DNA of 64,000 bases from RGIG3528 sp964653855 (GTDB lineage: Bacteria; Bacillota; Clostridia; Lachnospirales; Lachnospiraceae): the NCBI GenBank assembly GCA_964653855.1, contig CAZZFV010000004.1, positions 1 to 64,000 on the forward strand, written 5' to 3'. The translations under genes and the position numbers were made by a program. Shown piece by piece: positions 1 through 7,758 of the stretch (positions are counted from its first letter, which is position 1; each line of letters begins with the position of its first letter). The notes under the pieces are model-generated. The model was given only the letters and a program-made list of their open reading frames with translations. It ran no database searches and was not told the origin of the DNA.

Positions 1-701
1 TTACATGCTCCAAAGCATTTTTTACCACTCCGGGGCCGCTTACTCCGACGTTTATTACCGCATCCGCCTCCGTAACACCGTGAAAAGCGCCCGCCATAAA
101 GGGATTGTCGTCGGGAGCGTTACAAAATACGACAAGCTTTGCGCATCCGATGCATGAATTTTCTTTTGTATATTCCGCCGTATCCTTTATTATGTTTCCG
201 AGCAAACGCACGGCATCCATATTGATTCCCGTTTTTGTCGAGCCCACATTTATCGAGCTGCATACAACGTCCGTCTCCTTTAAAGCTTTCGGAACGGAAA
301 GAATAAGATTTTTGTCGGCAACAGTCATTCCTTTACTTACAAGCGCCGAATATCCGCCGATAAAATTAACGTTTACTTTTTTTGCGGCTCTGTCAAGCGT
401 ACGCGCAATTTCAACAAAATCATCGGGCGTTTTGCAACATGCGCCGCCCACAAGCGCAATCGGTGTCACCGAAATTCTCTTGTTTACGATCGGAATTTGA
501 TATTCTTTTTCGATATATTCGCCCGTTTCAACAAGCTTTTCGGCGGTTGTGACTATTTTTTCGTATATTTTATCGCAACATGCTTTCAAATCGGAATCAA
601 TGCACGAAAGAAGACTTATTCCGAGCGTAATCGTCCTCACATCCAGCTTTGAATCCGTAATCATTTTGTTTGTTTCGGTAACTTCTGAACGATTAATCAT
701 A
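1..701 (-). CDS. PFL family protein (UPF0210/DUF711), 3' end cut by window edge
   Basis: The minus strand is open from an ATG at 701 to the left edge, giving 233 codons without a stop, so the C-terminal part lies outside the window. A strong ribosome binding site (TAGGAGAT) sits just upstream. The protein has the glycine-rich stretches and a cysteine-rich segment (VGGACCKTPDDF) that I associate with the UPF0210/DUF711 family of PFL-like proteins. The biochemical role of that family is not established. The ACT-domain gene starts 280 bases upstream and ends only 7 bases before this start; that pairing is typical of Firmicutes and suggests a shared function. It is the last visible gene of the polA operon. 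Confidence 0.8.
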
Positions 702-708
702 AAATCTC

Positions 709-981
709 CTAAATTCTGTGCATCATGTCAAAAATATCTTCGCGCTGTATTTTGATCGAAACTCCGATTTCCTTGCCCACTTCTTCAATCTCGTTTGCAA
801 TTGTCAAAAAATCTTTTTTCGCGCCCGATATGTCAACAATCATCATCATGTTGAAAAATTCTTTTACTATCGTTTGCGAAATATCGAGAATGTTGATGTT
901 GTTGTTTGCAAGGTATGTGCACGTTTTTGCGATTATTCCTACTGTGTCCTTTCCGACAACGGTTATGACTGCTCTTTTCAT
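709..981 (-). CDS. ACT domain protein (UPF0237 family)
   Basis: This 90-residue protein consists of almost nothing but a tandem-like ACT fold. It opens with MKRAVITVVGKDTVGI, the first beta strand and turn of ACT regulators, and has the NNNINILDIS segment of the helix-strand that follows. ACT domains bind small ligands, often amino acids, but the ligand here is unknown. I chose the ATG at 981 because a GAAAGGA site precedes it and because longer versions would run into the end of the upstream hydrolase gene. The stop lies 7 bases from the start of the PFL gene. The two are very probably translated from one mRNA and may work as a pair. Confidence 0.85.
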   Translation of the reverse strand: MKRAVITVVGKDTVGIIAKTCTYLANNNINILDISQTIVKEFFNMMMIVDISGAKKDFLTIANEIEEVGKEIGVSIKIQREDIFDMMHRI

Positions 982-1003
982 TAAATTGTTATCCTTTCTT
1001 TTT

Positions 1004-1807
1004 CTATACTTCCGCAATATATGAGTGTCCGTTTCGCGGCGCAACATAAATTTCGGGCCTTTTTTCTTTAGTCACATTAAGTTTTACTTCGGCATTTACG
1101 GTTTCGTATGCGAGATCCGGAAAATTGTTTTCTTCGCTTAGGTGCCCAAGTATCACGGTGCTTAATCTGCTTTTCGGATCATTGCAAATTTTTGAAACAA
1201 GTTCCGCACAGGTATCGTTCGAAAGATGCCCCAAATCGCTTTTTATTCTTTCTTTGAGGTAATAAGGATAAATTCCCGCGTCAAGCATCCTTTCATCATG
1301 ATTGGATTCTATATAAAGAACTTTCGAATCGACAAGCTTTTCATAAATTTGTGTGTTGTAAAAACCAAGATCCGTCGCAACGCCTATTTTTTTCCCTTCA
1401 CACGTAAAACAATACGCAACCGGTTCTTCCGCATCATGTGAAACCTTAAACGGAGAAACAAGAATATCGCCTATCATAAAGTCATTTTCGTATTCCACAA
1501 AATGAATAAGGCTTTTGTCATGGTCGCCTATCGGAATTTTGCCTTTTATCATTGCATTATAGGTGCCGTGCGTCAGGTAAACCGGAATTTCCTTTTTTCT
1601 TAAAAAAACGCCCAGGCTTTTTATGTGGTCTCCGTGCTCATGGGTAACAAGCATCGCATCGATATCGTCGATACTTTCGCCGACAGTGTCAAGCTCCTGT
1701 TCCGTTTTTTTTAAGCTAACCCCCGCATCAATCAAAATTCTCGTAATACCCGAAGAAACAAAAATACAATTTCCGCTGCTTCCGCTGAAAAGACTGCAAA
1801 ATTTCAT
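1004..1807 (-). CDS. MBL-fold metallo-hydrolase, YycJ/WalJ type
   Basis: A 267-residue metallo-beta-lactamase-fold hydrolase. The metal-binding motif HxHxDH is clear at residues 56-61, following the LVT strand, and the N-terminal SGSSGN loop at about residues 9-13 is characteristic of the YycJ/WalJ branch. Members of that branch are reported as DNA exonucleases or DNA-repair accessory enzymes; many sit beside the walRK two-component genes, but none is present here. No signal peptide is visible, so it should be cytoplasmic. It lies between the FtsA-like gene (one base from its stop) and the ACT gene (22 bases), in the polA operon. The exact substrate is an inference. Confidence 0.8.
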   Translation of the reverse strand: MKFCSLFSGSSGNCIFVSSGITRILIDAGVSLKKTEQELDTVGESIDDIDAMLVTHEHGDHIKSLGVFLRKKEIPVYLTHGTYNAMIKGKIPIGDHDKSLIHFVEYENDFMIGDILVSPFKVSHDAEEPVAYCFTCEGKKIGVATDLGFYNTQIYEKLVDSKVLYIESNHDERMLDAGIYPYYLKERIKSDLGHLSNDTCAELVSKICNDPKSRLSTVILGHLSEENNFPDLAYETVNAEVKLNVTKEKRPEIYVAPRNGHSYIAEV

Positions 1808-1808
1808 A

Positions 1809-3920
1809 TTATACCCAGTGAATCAAAAGTTCATCCTTATCTTTTATTAAATCTATAAATTGTGCGCTCATTCCGTTTAACATAATCTCAAGATTGTTTC
1901 CTTTCGGCTTGTTTATGTCAAAGCCGCTTTTGTCGAGCGCATCAACTATTCTGTATTCCTTTTTTCCGGAAAGCGTAAGCGGCACATTGTTAAAGATAAC
2001 AACAATTTGACTCACGGCATCATTTATATTTTGAGACTTTATATCTTGAGTCTTGATGTCTTGAGTATTGTTCTCGTTATTTTCACCCGCATTTTTATGC
2101 GAGTCGCTTAACTTTTCCGTTGTTTTCTCCGTATCCGAAGAATCTTTTGTCTTGTTTTCTTTTGCCTCTTCTTTTTTCTCTGTTTCAACCTTGAAATTTT
2201 CGTAAACCTTGGTGTCCTTATCCGCCTTTTCGTTGTTTACGTAAATATCGTTTTGAGGCTTGATATCAAGCATGTCAAGTATTTGCGAAACAGTATAATA
2301 ATCAAGATTTACAAGCGCATCGCCGTTTTTTATCGCATAAAATTTTGAAACAAGCTCTCCGTTTGCCGAAATAAATTTGGGACACTTCACATATTTTCCG
2401 TCAACATAAAAGCCTATCGTTTCTTTAAACTCAGGGATGTTTCCGACTTCTATGTAAGCGTCCTTTCCCGCGGTAGACGGAATAATTTTTATGTCGTCGT
2501 TCGGTTCAACAAGCGTATTTACGGACGAAGGCTTATTGTTTACGGTGATAACCGCGCTGTCTCCCGGTTCACCCCTGACAAGTCTTGCTTTTAAATTTAA
2601 AGTATATTCGATTGCCGCCCCGCGTTTCGGGAAAAGCTCGGAATTCGGATATCCCGCAGCTATCGCCGCATCCGTTACCGTAAGCTTATTGTTGTCGTAA
2701 AGCTTTATGGGTTCTCCGTTAAATTGCACATATATAAAATTGTTCTTTTTTTCGTAATAATTCAGGCAAATACCGATCGGTGTAACATATTCGGGCGCGG
2801 GCACAAAGTCCGTACCGATGCTTTTTACAAAAGACAAAACTTCCGCACCGCGGAGAGCCACACGTTCTTCTTTTATACCCAGTTTTTCCGCCAAAACGCC
2901 TGTAAAACCTTTAATTTTTCCGCCGCCGCCCACAACAAAGCACGCCGAAACCGTTTTACCGCCGTTCATTTCGATTATTTTGGAAGAAATTTTTTCGGCA
3001 AGCTCGTCTATTTTACCCGCTATTTCATCGTAAAGAGCCGAAGCCTCCGTTTTTTGTTTTAAGCCCATTATGTCAACGTAGGAAATCGATTTTTTCTTTT
3101 TTGCGAGCGAAAGCTTCATCTCTTCCGCCGTATTAAACTCGACAAGATGGTTTTCCGCAATGATTTCGGTAAGTGAGTCACCCGCCATCGGAATCATTCC
3201 GTATGCGATAACGCTTCCGTCCTTTGTAAGGCAAATATCGCTTGTTCCCGCACCTATATCCACAAGAGCGATATTTAAAAGCCTGAATTTTTCGGGAATA
3301 GCTACAAGCATTGCCGCAATGGGCTCGAGCGTCAACGTGTTTACCTTTAATCCCGCTTTTTCTACAGTCGTATACAAGCCTTCTATAACTTCATCCGGGA
3401 GAAATGTCGCAAGCACGTCTGCACCGACCTTCTGCGCTCTGTGATCTTTCAAATTTGAAATTTGAAAACCGTTAAGATAATAATGAACAACGGTGTATGC
3501 AACACAATAATAGTTTGTTTTGTCGTCTTTTAACGATGCCTTTATTTCCGTATACGCTTTTTCTACGCCTTTAAGCTCAAGTTCCCTGATTTCCGTATCG
3601 GAAACCGTATTTTCCTCGCTGTATTCGATATCCGCATGAACGGTGACTGTTTTAAGCACACGCCCCGCAGCCGCAATACACACATCCGTGAGCTTTGCAC
3701 CGCCAAGCTGACGCTCCAAGTCACGCTTCACACTGCTTATTGTTTCCGCAACCTTACCTATATCGTGAATCTGACCGTCAAGCATCGCACGAGTCTCATG
3801 CATTTTTACTTTTTGGGCAACAACGGTAAAATCATTTGTTCCTGTCTTATATCCGACCGTTCCGACAACACTTCTCGTACCTATATCGAGTCCGAATACA
3901 TATTGGTCAGCGCTTCTCAT
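1809..3920 (-). CDS. FtsA-like actin-fold ATPase with long C-terminal extension
   Basis: A 703-residue protein whose first ~400 residues match the FtsA/PilM actin-like fold. The first phosphate-binding loop reads LDIGTRSVVGTV, the second VDIGAGTSDI, and a VVGGGGKIKG adenosine motif follows. Classical FtsA is only about 400 residues. The rest here holds a middle domain, then a Lys/Glu/Asn-rich low-complexity linker (about residues 570-640) with short TQDIK-like repeats, and a final small beta-grasp-like segment. No C-terminal amphipathic membrane anchor typical of FtsA is obvious. The start at 3920 has a GGGAGGAAAAATC-like site; an upstream ATG in the same frame lacks one. Its clostridial relatives are annotated as cell-division proteins without a proven function. 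Confidence 0.75.
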   Translation of the reverse strand: MRSADQYVFGLDIGTRSVVGTVGYKTGTNDFTVVAQKVKMHETRAMLDGQIHDIGKVAETISSVKRDLERQLGGAKLTDVCIAAAGRVLKTVTVHADIEYSEENTVSDTEIRELELKGVEKAYTEIKASLKDDKTNYYCVAYTVVHYYLNGFQISNLKDHRAQKVGADVLATFLPDEVIEGLYTTVEKAGLKVNTLTLEPIAAMLVAIPEKFRLLNIALVDIGAGTSDICLTKDGSVIAYGMIPMAGDSLTEIIAENHLVEFNTAEEMKLSLAKKKKSISYVDIMGLKQKTEASALYDEIAGKIDELAEKISSKIIEMNGGKTVSACFVVGGGGKIKGFTGVLAEKLGIKEERVALRGAEVLSFVKSIGTDFVPAPEYVTPIGICLNYYEKKNNFIYVQFNGEPIKLYDNNKLTVTDAAIAAGYPNSELFPKRGAAIEYTLNLKARLVRGEPGDSAVITVNNKPSSVNTLVEPNDDIKIIPSTAGKDAYIEVGNIPEFKETIGFYVDGKYVKCPKFISANGELVSKFYAIKNGDALVNLDYYTVSQILDMLDIKPQNDIYVNNEKADKDTKVYENFKVETEKKEEAKENKTKDSSDTEKTTEKLSDSHKNAGENNENNTQDIKTQDIKSQNINDAVSQIVVIFNNVPLTLSGKKEYRIVDALDKSGFDINKPKGNNLEIMLNGMSAQFIDLIKDKDELLIHWV

Positions 3921-3958
3921 TTGATTTTCCTCCCAAAAAAATAAACTAAAAGTTAAGT

Positions 3959-4573
3959 TTAACAATTATTATTTTTACAGTCAAGAAACTTTATTCTTTC
4001 ATTTATATCATTTATATACGCATTACATCCGTCATGGTTATCGATTACAAATGTAGAATGGCTTTTAAACTCCTCGTCGCTCATTTGATTTTTAAAGATC
4101 TCGTCTATTTTCTTGTCATCCCAGTTTCTCGATTTCTTTATTCTTTGTATTCTTTCGTCCTTATCGGCAAAAACAAACCATACGTCGTCGCATATTTTTG
4201 TGAGTCCCGACTCGATAAGTAAAGCCGCTTCTATAACAATATACTTATGAACCGAATTTCCGATGCGTTTTAACACTTCACGTGTAACACACGGGTGCGT
4301 AATCATATTTAATCGCTTAAAGCCTTCTTGAGTTTCCGTTACGGCTTTCAAAAGCTTTTGCCTGTCAATTTGTTTTCCGTCTAAGATTTTTTCTCCGTAC
4401 TCGTTAATCAGTGCCGTGTAGCTCTCACGCCCCGGCTCCATAAGCTCATGCGCTATAACGTCGCAATGTATAAATTCCGTGTCGTAATTTTCACAAATAT
4501 ATTCTACTATCGTAGATTTACCGCTTCCGGCGCCTCCGGTTATTCCTATTACAATATGATTTTCGTTAATCAT
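3959..4573 (-). CDS. coaE: Dephospho-CoA kinase
   Basis: This 204-residue enzyme phosphorylates the 3' hydroxyl of dephospho-CoA with ATP, the last step of coenzyme A synthesis, in the cytoplasm. The P-loop GGAGSGKS is at residues 13-20, directly after the first strand IVIGIT. The later HCDVIAHELM and VIEAALLIESGL segments are typical of CoaE, and the length is normal. The ATG at 4573 overlaps the polA stop codon by eight bases (ATGATTAAC), which indicates translational coupling. A second in-frame ATG nine bases upstream is possible. The coaD gene for the preceding step is also in this window, at 26173, but in another operon. Confidence 0.93.
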   Translation of the reverse strand: MINENHIVIGITGGAGSGKSTIVEYICENYDTEFIHCDVIAHELMEPGRESYTALINEYGEKILDGKQIDRQKLLKAVTETQEGFKRLNMITHPCVTREVLKRIGNSVHKYIVIEAALLIESGLTKICDDVWFVFADKDERIQRIKKSRNWDDKKIDEIFKNQMSDEEFKSHSTFVIDNHDGCNAYINDINERIKFLDCKNNNC

Positions 4574-7265
4574 GTGCTTCATCCCAATTTTTTCCGTACC
4601 CGACAGCCACTTCAAGCGTAACACTCAAATCGCACGCATTCGTCATTTCGAAACTCAAAATTTTTGCGGCCTCTTCCTTTTCGGATTCCGGGCTTTCAAT
4701 GAGGAGTTCGTCATGAACTTGCAAAAGAATGCGGCTCTTCATGTTTTTTTCCTTAAAACGCTTATAAACATTTACAAGAGCAATTTTCATTATATCTGCG
4801 GCAGTTCCCTGAATCGGCGAATTCATCGCAATTCTTTCGGCACGGGTACGCAGCATATAATTTGAATTGTTAATGTCCGGAATCAAACGTCTTCTGTTAA
4901 AAAGTGTTTTTGAGTATCCCTTTTCACGAGCACTTTTCACAAGTCCGTCCAGATAATTTTTGATGGTCGGATACGTTTCAAAATATTGGCTTATATATTG
5001 TTCCGCCTGCTTTTTCGAAACTTTTATTTCGTTTCCGAGTCCAAACGAGCTCATTCCGTAAATAATTCCGAAATTTACGGCCTTAGCGTTACTTCTCATT
5101 TCGGGTGTCACAAGTACCGGCGGAACATTAAAAACCTTTGCGGCCGTAAGCAAATGTATATCCTGCCCCGTCTTATATGCTTCTATAAGCTGTGAATCTC
5201 CCGACATTGCGGCAAGGAGCCTAAGTTCAATCTGCGAATAATCGGCGTCAATAAATACATATCCGTTTTCCGCCTCAAACATTCTTCTTATTTCCCGACC
5301 GTTTTCTTTTCTTATCGGAATGTTTTGAAGATTGGGGTCGGTGCTCGAAAGTCTTCCTGTTGCCGTAACCGTTTGATTAAATGTAGTGTGAATCCTGTTG
5401 TCCCCACAAATAAACTTTTGCATCCCGTCCGCATAGGTGCCTTTTAACTTCATGTATTCCCTATACTTTAATATAAGCGCAACCACAGGCTCTTCGTACT
5501 TTAATTTTTCGAGTACTTCCGCATTTGTCGAATATCCCGTTTTTGTTTTTTTACCGTACGGAAGTTTTAATCTTTCAAACAAAACTTCACCGAGCTGTTT
5601 CGGGGAATTTATGTTAAATTCTGTTCCGGAAAGCGAATAAATCTGCTTTTCGAGTGCCTTTATTTCGGTATTCAAAAATTTTCCGTATTCCGTAAGCGCC
5701 GTCCGGTTTACGATTACACCCGCAATTTCCATGCTGCGAAGCGCAAAAACAAGCGGCATTTCGATATTTGTGAAAAGGTCATACATATCTTCTTCTTTAA
5801 GTCTATGTATCACATTTTCATATGCATTTTTTATAACAACAGCATGTTCTTTAAGTAAATCAAGCGCTTTTTTACAATTTTCTCCCGTAATATCGCCGTC
5901 AAACAATGCTTCCTTAATCGTAAGCTTTTGTAATACTTCCGCGTTTTCGGGAATTGTAACACTGCAAAAATCTCTTCCGAGATCCGAAACCGTATATTCG
6001 CTTTTTAAAGGATAAAGAAGATACGACGCAACAAGCAAATCGACAAAGTTATCGCGGAATTCATCAAATTTTTCGCTTATTTCCTTTATTCCGTATCCGA
6101 TTATCTTTTTGTTTGCGGCACAAACCTTTTTTAAATTTTCTTTTAATGCGGTCAAAGCGTTTTTATCGGGATCGTAAAGATAAAAGCCCAAATTCCCGCA
6201 TGTAAACATTATCGCACCGATCTCATTTGAAAATCCGTCATCCGCTTTATATGCAGAATACGAAAATCCGATATTTTGATCACCCGATTTTAAAATTTTG
6301 TCTGCGGCCCCCTCTATATCTTCCGGTGTTTTTAATTTTAAAAACTCCTGCGCCTTAAATTCCGGTACTTTTTTCGTTTCGTTTTCGCAGTTTATGTTTG
6401 ACTTTTCAAAAAGAGAAAACATCGACTTAAATTCGAGTTCCCTAACAATATCGTATGCCGCACCCGTAAAAATATCTCCGATCTTTGCCTTTGTAAGATC
6501 GAAATCAATATCGCAATCCGTTTTTATCGTTGCAAGCCACTTACAAAAATATGCGTCATCTTTTCCCTTTAAAAGCTTATCGTGCATTGCGCCCTTAATC
6601 TCGTCAAGATGCTCATATATCCCGTCAACCGAACCGTATTCCGTTATAAGTTTTTTTGCGCCTTCTTTTCCTATTCCCTGTACGCCCTTATAGTTATCCG
6701 ACGCATCTCCCATAATCGCCTTATAATCTATAACCATTTTGGGCTCCGGAAGCTCATACTTTTCCGCAAAATTATCCGCATTAAAATCCAAAATCTCCGT
6801 TTTCCCGGATTTCGTTACGGGTACTTTAACAAGAATATTTTTCTTTACAAGTTGCAATAAGTCCTTGTCACCCGAAACAATTACGGCTTCAACGCCGTTT
6901 TTCACCGACATTTCAGCCATTGTTCCTATCAGATCGTCGGCTTCGTAGCCCCCTTTTTCAATCACAAATATACCCATAGCGTGAAGCAGCTTTTTAAGTA
7001 CCGGAAATTGTGTATAAAGTGCTTCTTCCATGGGTTTTCTTTGTGCTTTATAATCTTTATATTCTTTGTGTCTGAATGTCGGCTCATGAACATCAAAGGC
7101 GATTGCCGCATACTCGGGCTTTTCCGTATTTATGAGCTTTAAAAAAATATTTAAAAATCCCTTTATCCCGTTTGTATGCATGCCCTTTGACGTGGTAAGA
7201 TCGGGTAATCCGAAGTATGCCCTGTTTACAATGCTGTTGCCGTCTATCAAAATAATTTTTTTCAT
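4566..7265 (-). CDS. polA: DNA polymerase I
   Basis: An 899-residue DNA polymerase for gap filling and Okazaki-fragment maturation. In order it has a 5'-3' exonuclease domain starting at MKKIILIDGNS, a middle 3'-5' exonuclease-like domain, and the polymerase domain. Polymerase motif A (DADYSQIELR), motif B (RSNAKAVNFGIIYG) and motif C (QVHDE, near residues 849-853) are intact. The middle domain lacks the DxE catalytic motif (it reads FSYSAYKADDG), so proofreading is probably absent, as in many Firmicute Pol I enzymes. I chose the ATG at 7265, which matches the family N-terminus; an upstream extension does not. It sits 10 bases after the zinc-finger gene and overlaps coaE. Confidence 0.96.
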   Translation of the reverse strand: MKKIILIDGNSIVNRAYFGLPDLTTSKGMHTNGIKGFLNIFLKLINTEKPEYAAIAFDVHEPTFRHKEYKDYKAQRKPMEEALYTQFPVLKKLLHAMGIFVIEKGGYEADDLIGTMAEMSVKNGVEAVIVSGDKDLLQLVKKNILVKVPVTKSGKTEILDFNADNFAEKYELPEPKMVIDYKAIMGDASDNYKGVQGIGKEGAKKLITEYGSVDGIYEHLDEIKGAMHDKLLKGKDDAYFCKWLATIKTDCDIDFDLTKAKIGDIFTGAAYDIVRELEFKSMFSLFEKSNINCENETKKVPEFKAQEFLKLKTPEDIEGAADKILKSGDQNIGFSYSAYKADDGFSNEIGAIMFTCGNLGFYLYDPDKNALTALKENLKKVCAANKKIIGYGIKEISEKFDEFRDNFVDLLVASYLLYPLKSEYTVSDLGRDFCSVTIPENAEVLQKLTIKEALFDGDITGENCKKALDLLKEHAVVIKNAYENVIHRLKEEDMYDLFTNIEMPLVFALRSMEIAGVIVNRTALTEYGKFLNTEIKALEKQIYSLSGTEFNINSPKQLGEVLFERLKLPYGKKTKTGYSTNAEVLEKLKYEEPVVALILKYREYMKLKGTYADGMQKFICGDNRIHTTFNQTVTATGRLSSTDPNLQNIPIRKENGREIRRMFEAENGYVFIDADYSQIELRLLAAMSGDSQLIEAYKTGQDIHLLTAAKVFNVPPVLVTPEMRSNAKAVNFGIIYGMSSFGLGNEIKVSKKQAEQYISQYFETYPTIKNYLDGLVKSAREKGYSKTLFNRRRLIPDINNSNYMLRTRAERIAMNSPIQGTAADIMKIALVNVYKRFKEKNMKSRILLQVHDELLIESPESEKEEAAKILSFEMTNACDLSVTLEVAVGYGKNWDEAHD

Positions 7266-7275
7266 ATCGGTTCCT

Positions 7276-7662
7276 TTACAATATCCAATCATAATGTATG
7301 TTGAGCAAAAATGCCGCAATTATAACCACCGCAAAAAAAGAAATCATGAATAAGAAAAATGCTCCCCTTCTTTTCAACACCAAATCCGTTCTTTTCTTTT
7401 CGGTATTTTTTAGGATTTCATCGATATTCGAATAATTCAAAAAATCATATTGGTCATCCATAAAGTGAAATGCCGACGAAAACATAAAATAGGCATTTAA
7501 CTCCTTTTTACATTCGGGACATGTGTTTATGTGATCGGCAAACATGATTTCGTCTTTTAAGCTTAATTTGCCGTTGATATAATCCGGATTAAGCCTTCCG
7601 ATTTCTTCACACGTAAAATCTTTGATTTTTTTTGTTTTTTCTTTTGTACGTTTTGTTTTCAT
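7276..7662 (-). CDS. Small membrane protein with anti-sigma-type zinc finger
   Basis: A 128-residue protein with a basic N-terminus, a HxxxCxxC motif (H44, C48, C51) typical of zinc-finger anti-sigma domains, and one membrane segment at about residues 101-121, leaving a very short tail outside. In known systems such proteins hold an ECF sigma factor inactive at the membrane, but no sigma-factor gene is adjacent here. It is followed 10 bases later by polA and probably heads that operon. The start has an AAAAGG site. Its promoter-like -35 element falls inside copy 1 of the 43-bp direct repeat. The function is not known; the anti-sigma label describes the fold only. Confidence 0.65.
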   Translation of the reverse strand: MKTKRTKEKTKKIKDFTCEEIGRLNPDYINGKLSLKDEIMFADHINTCPECKKELNAYFMFSSAFHFMDDQYDFLNYSNIDEILKNTEKKRTDLVLKRRGAFFLFMISFFAVVIIAAFLLNIHYDWIL

Positions 7663-7669
7663 GCCTTTT

Positions 7670-7698
7670 ATTATAATTTTTACGCATTGTAAAAGCAA
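7670..7698 (-). promoter_or_regulatory. Promoter candidate for the zinc-finger/polA operon
   Basis: On the minus strand TTGCTT (7693-7698) and a perfect TATAAT (7670-7675) are separated by 17 bases. The -10 lies only 7 bases from the ATG, so transcription from here would give an almost leaderless mRNA. The -35 is inside the 43-bp repeat. Confidence 0.4.
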
Positions 7699-7734
7699 GA
7701 AAAAGTTACCTTTTCTGTCGTCCGAAGCATTTAA
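7692..7734. repeat. 43-bp direct repeat, copy 1 (left boundary of cassette)
   Basis: These 43 bases recur without mismatch and in the same orientation at 12454-12496. The core contains GAAAAAGTTACCTTTTCTGT and CGTCCGAAGC. The bases on both sides differ between the copies (A versus C before, G versus A after), so the repeat has sharp borders. The four-gene cassette lies exactly between the copies. I found no third copy in the window. Confidence 0.9.
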
Positions 7735-7758
7735 GCAAAAGTAGTAAAAATATTTCTT

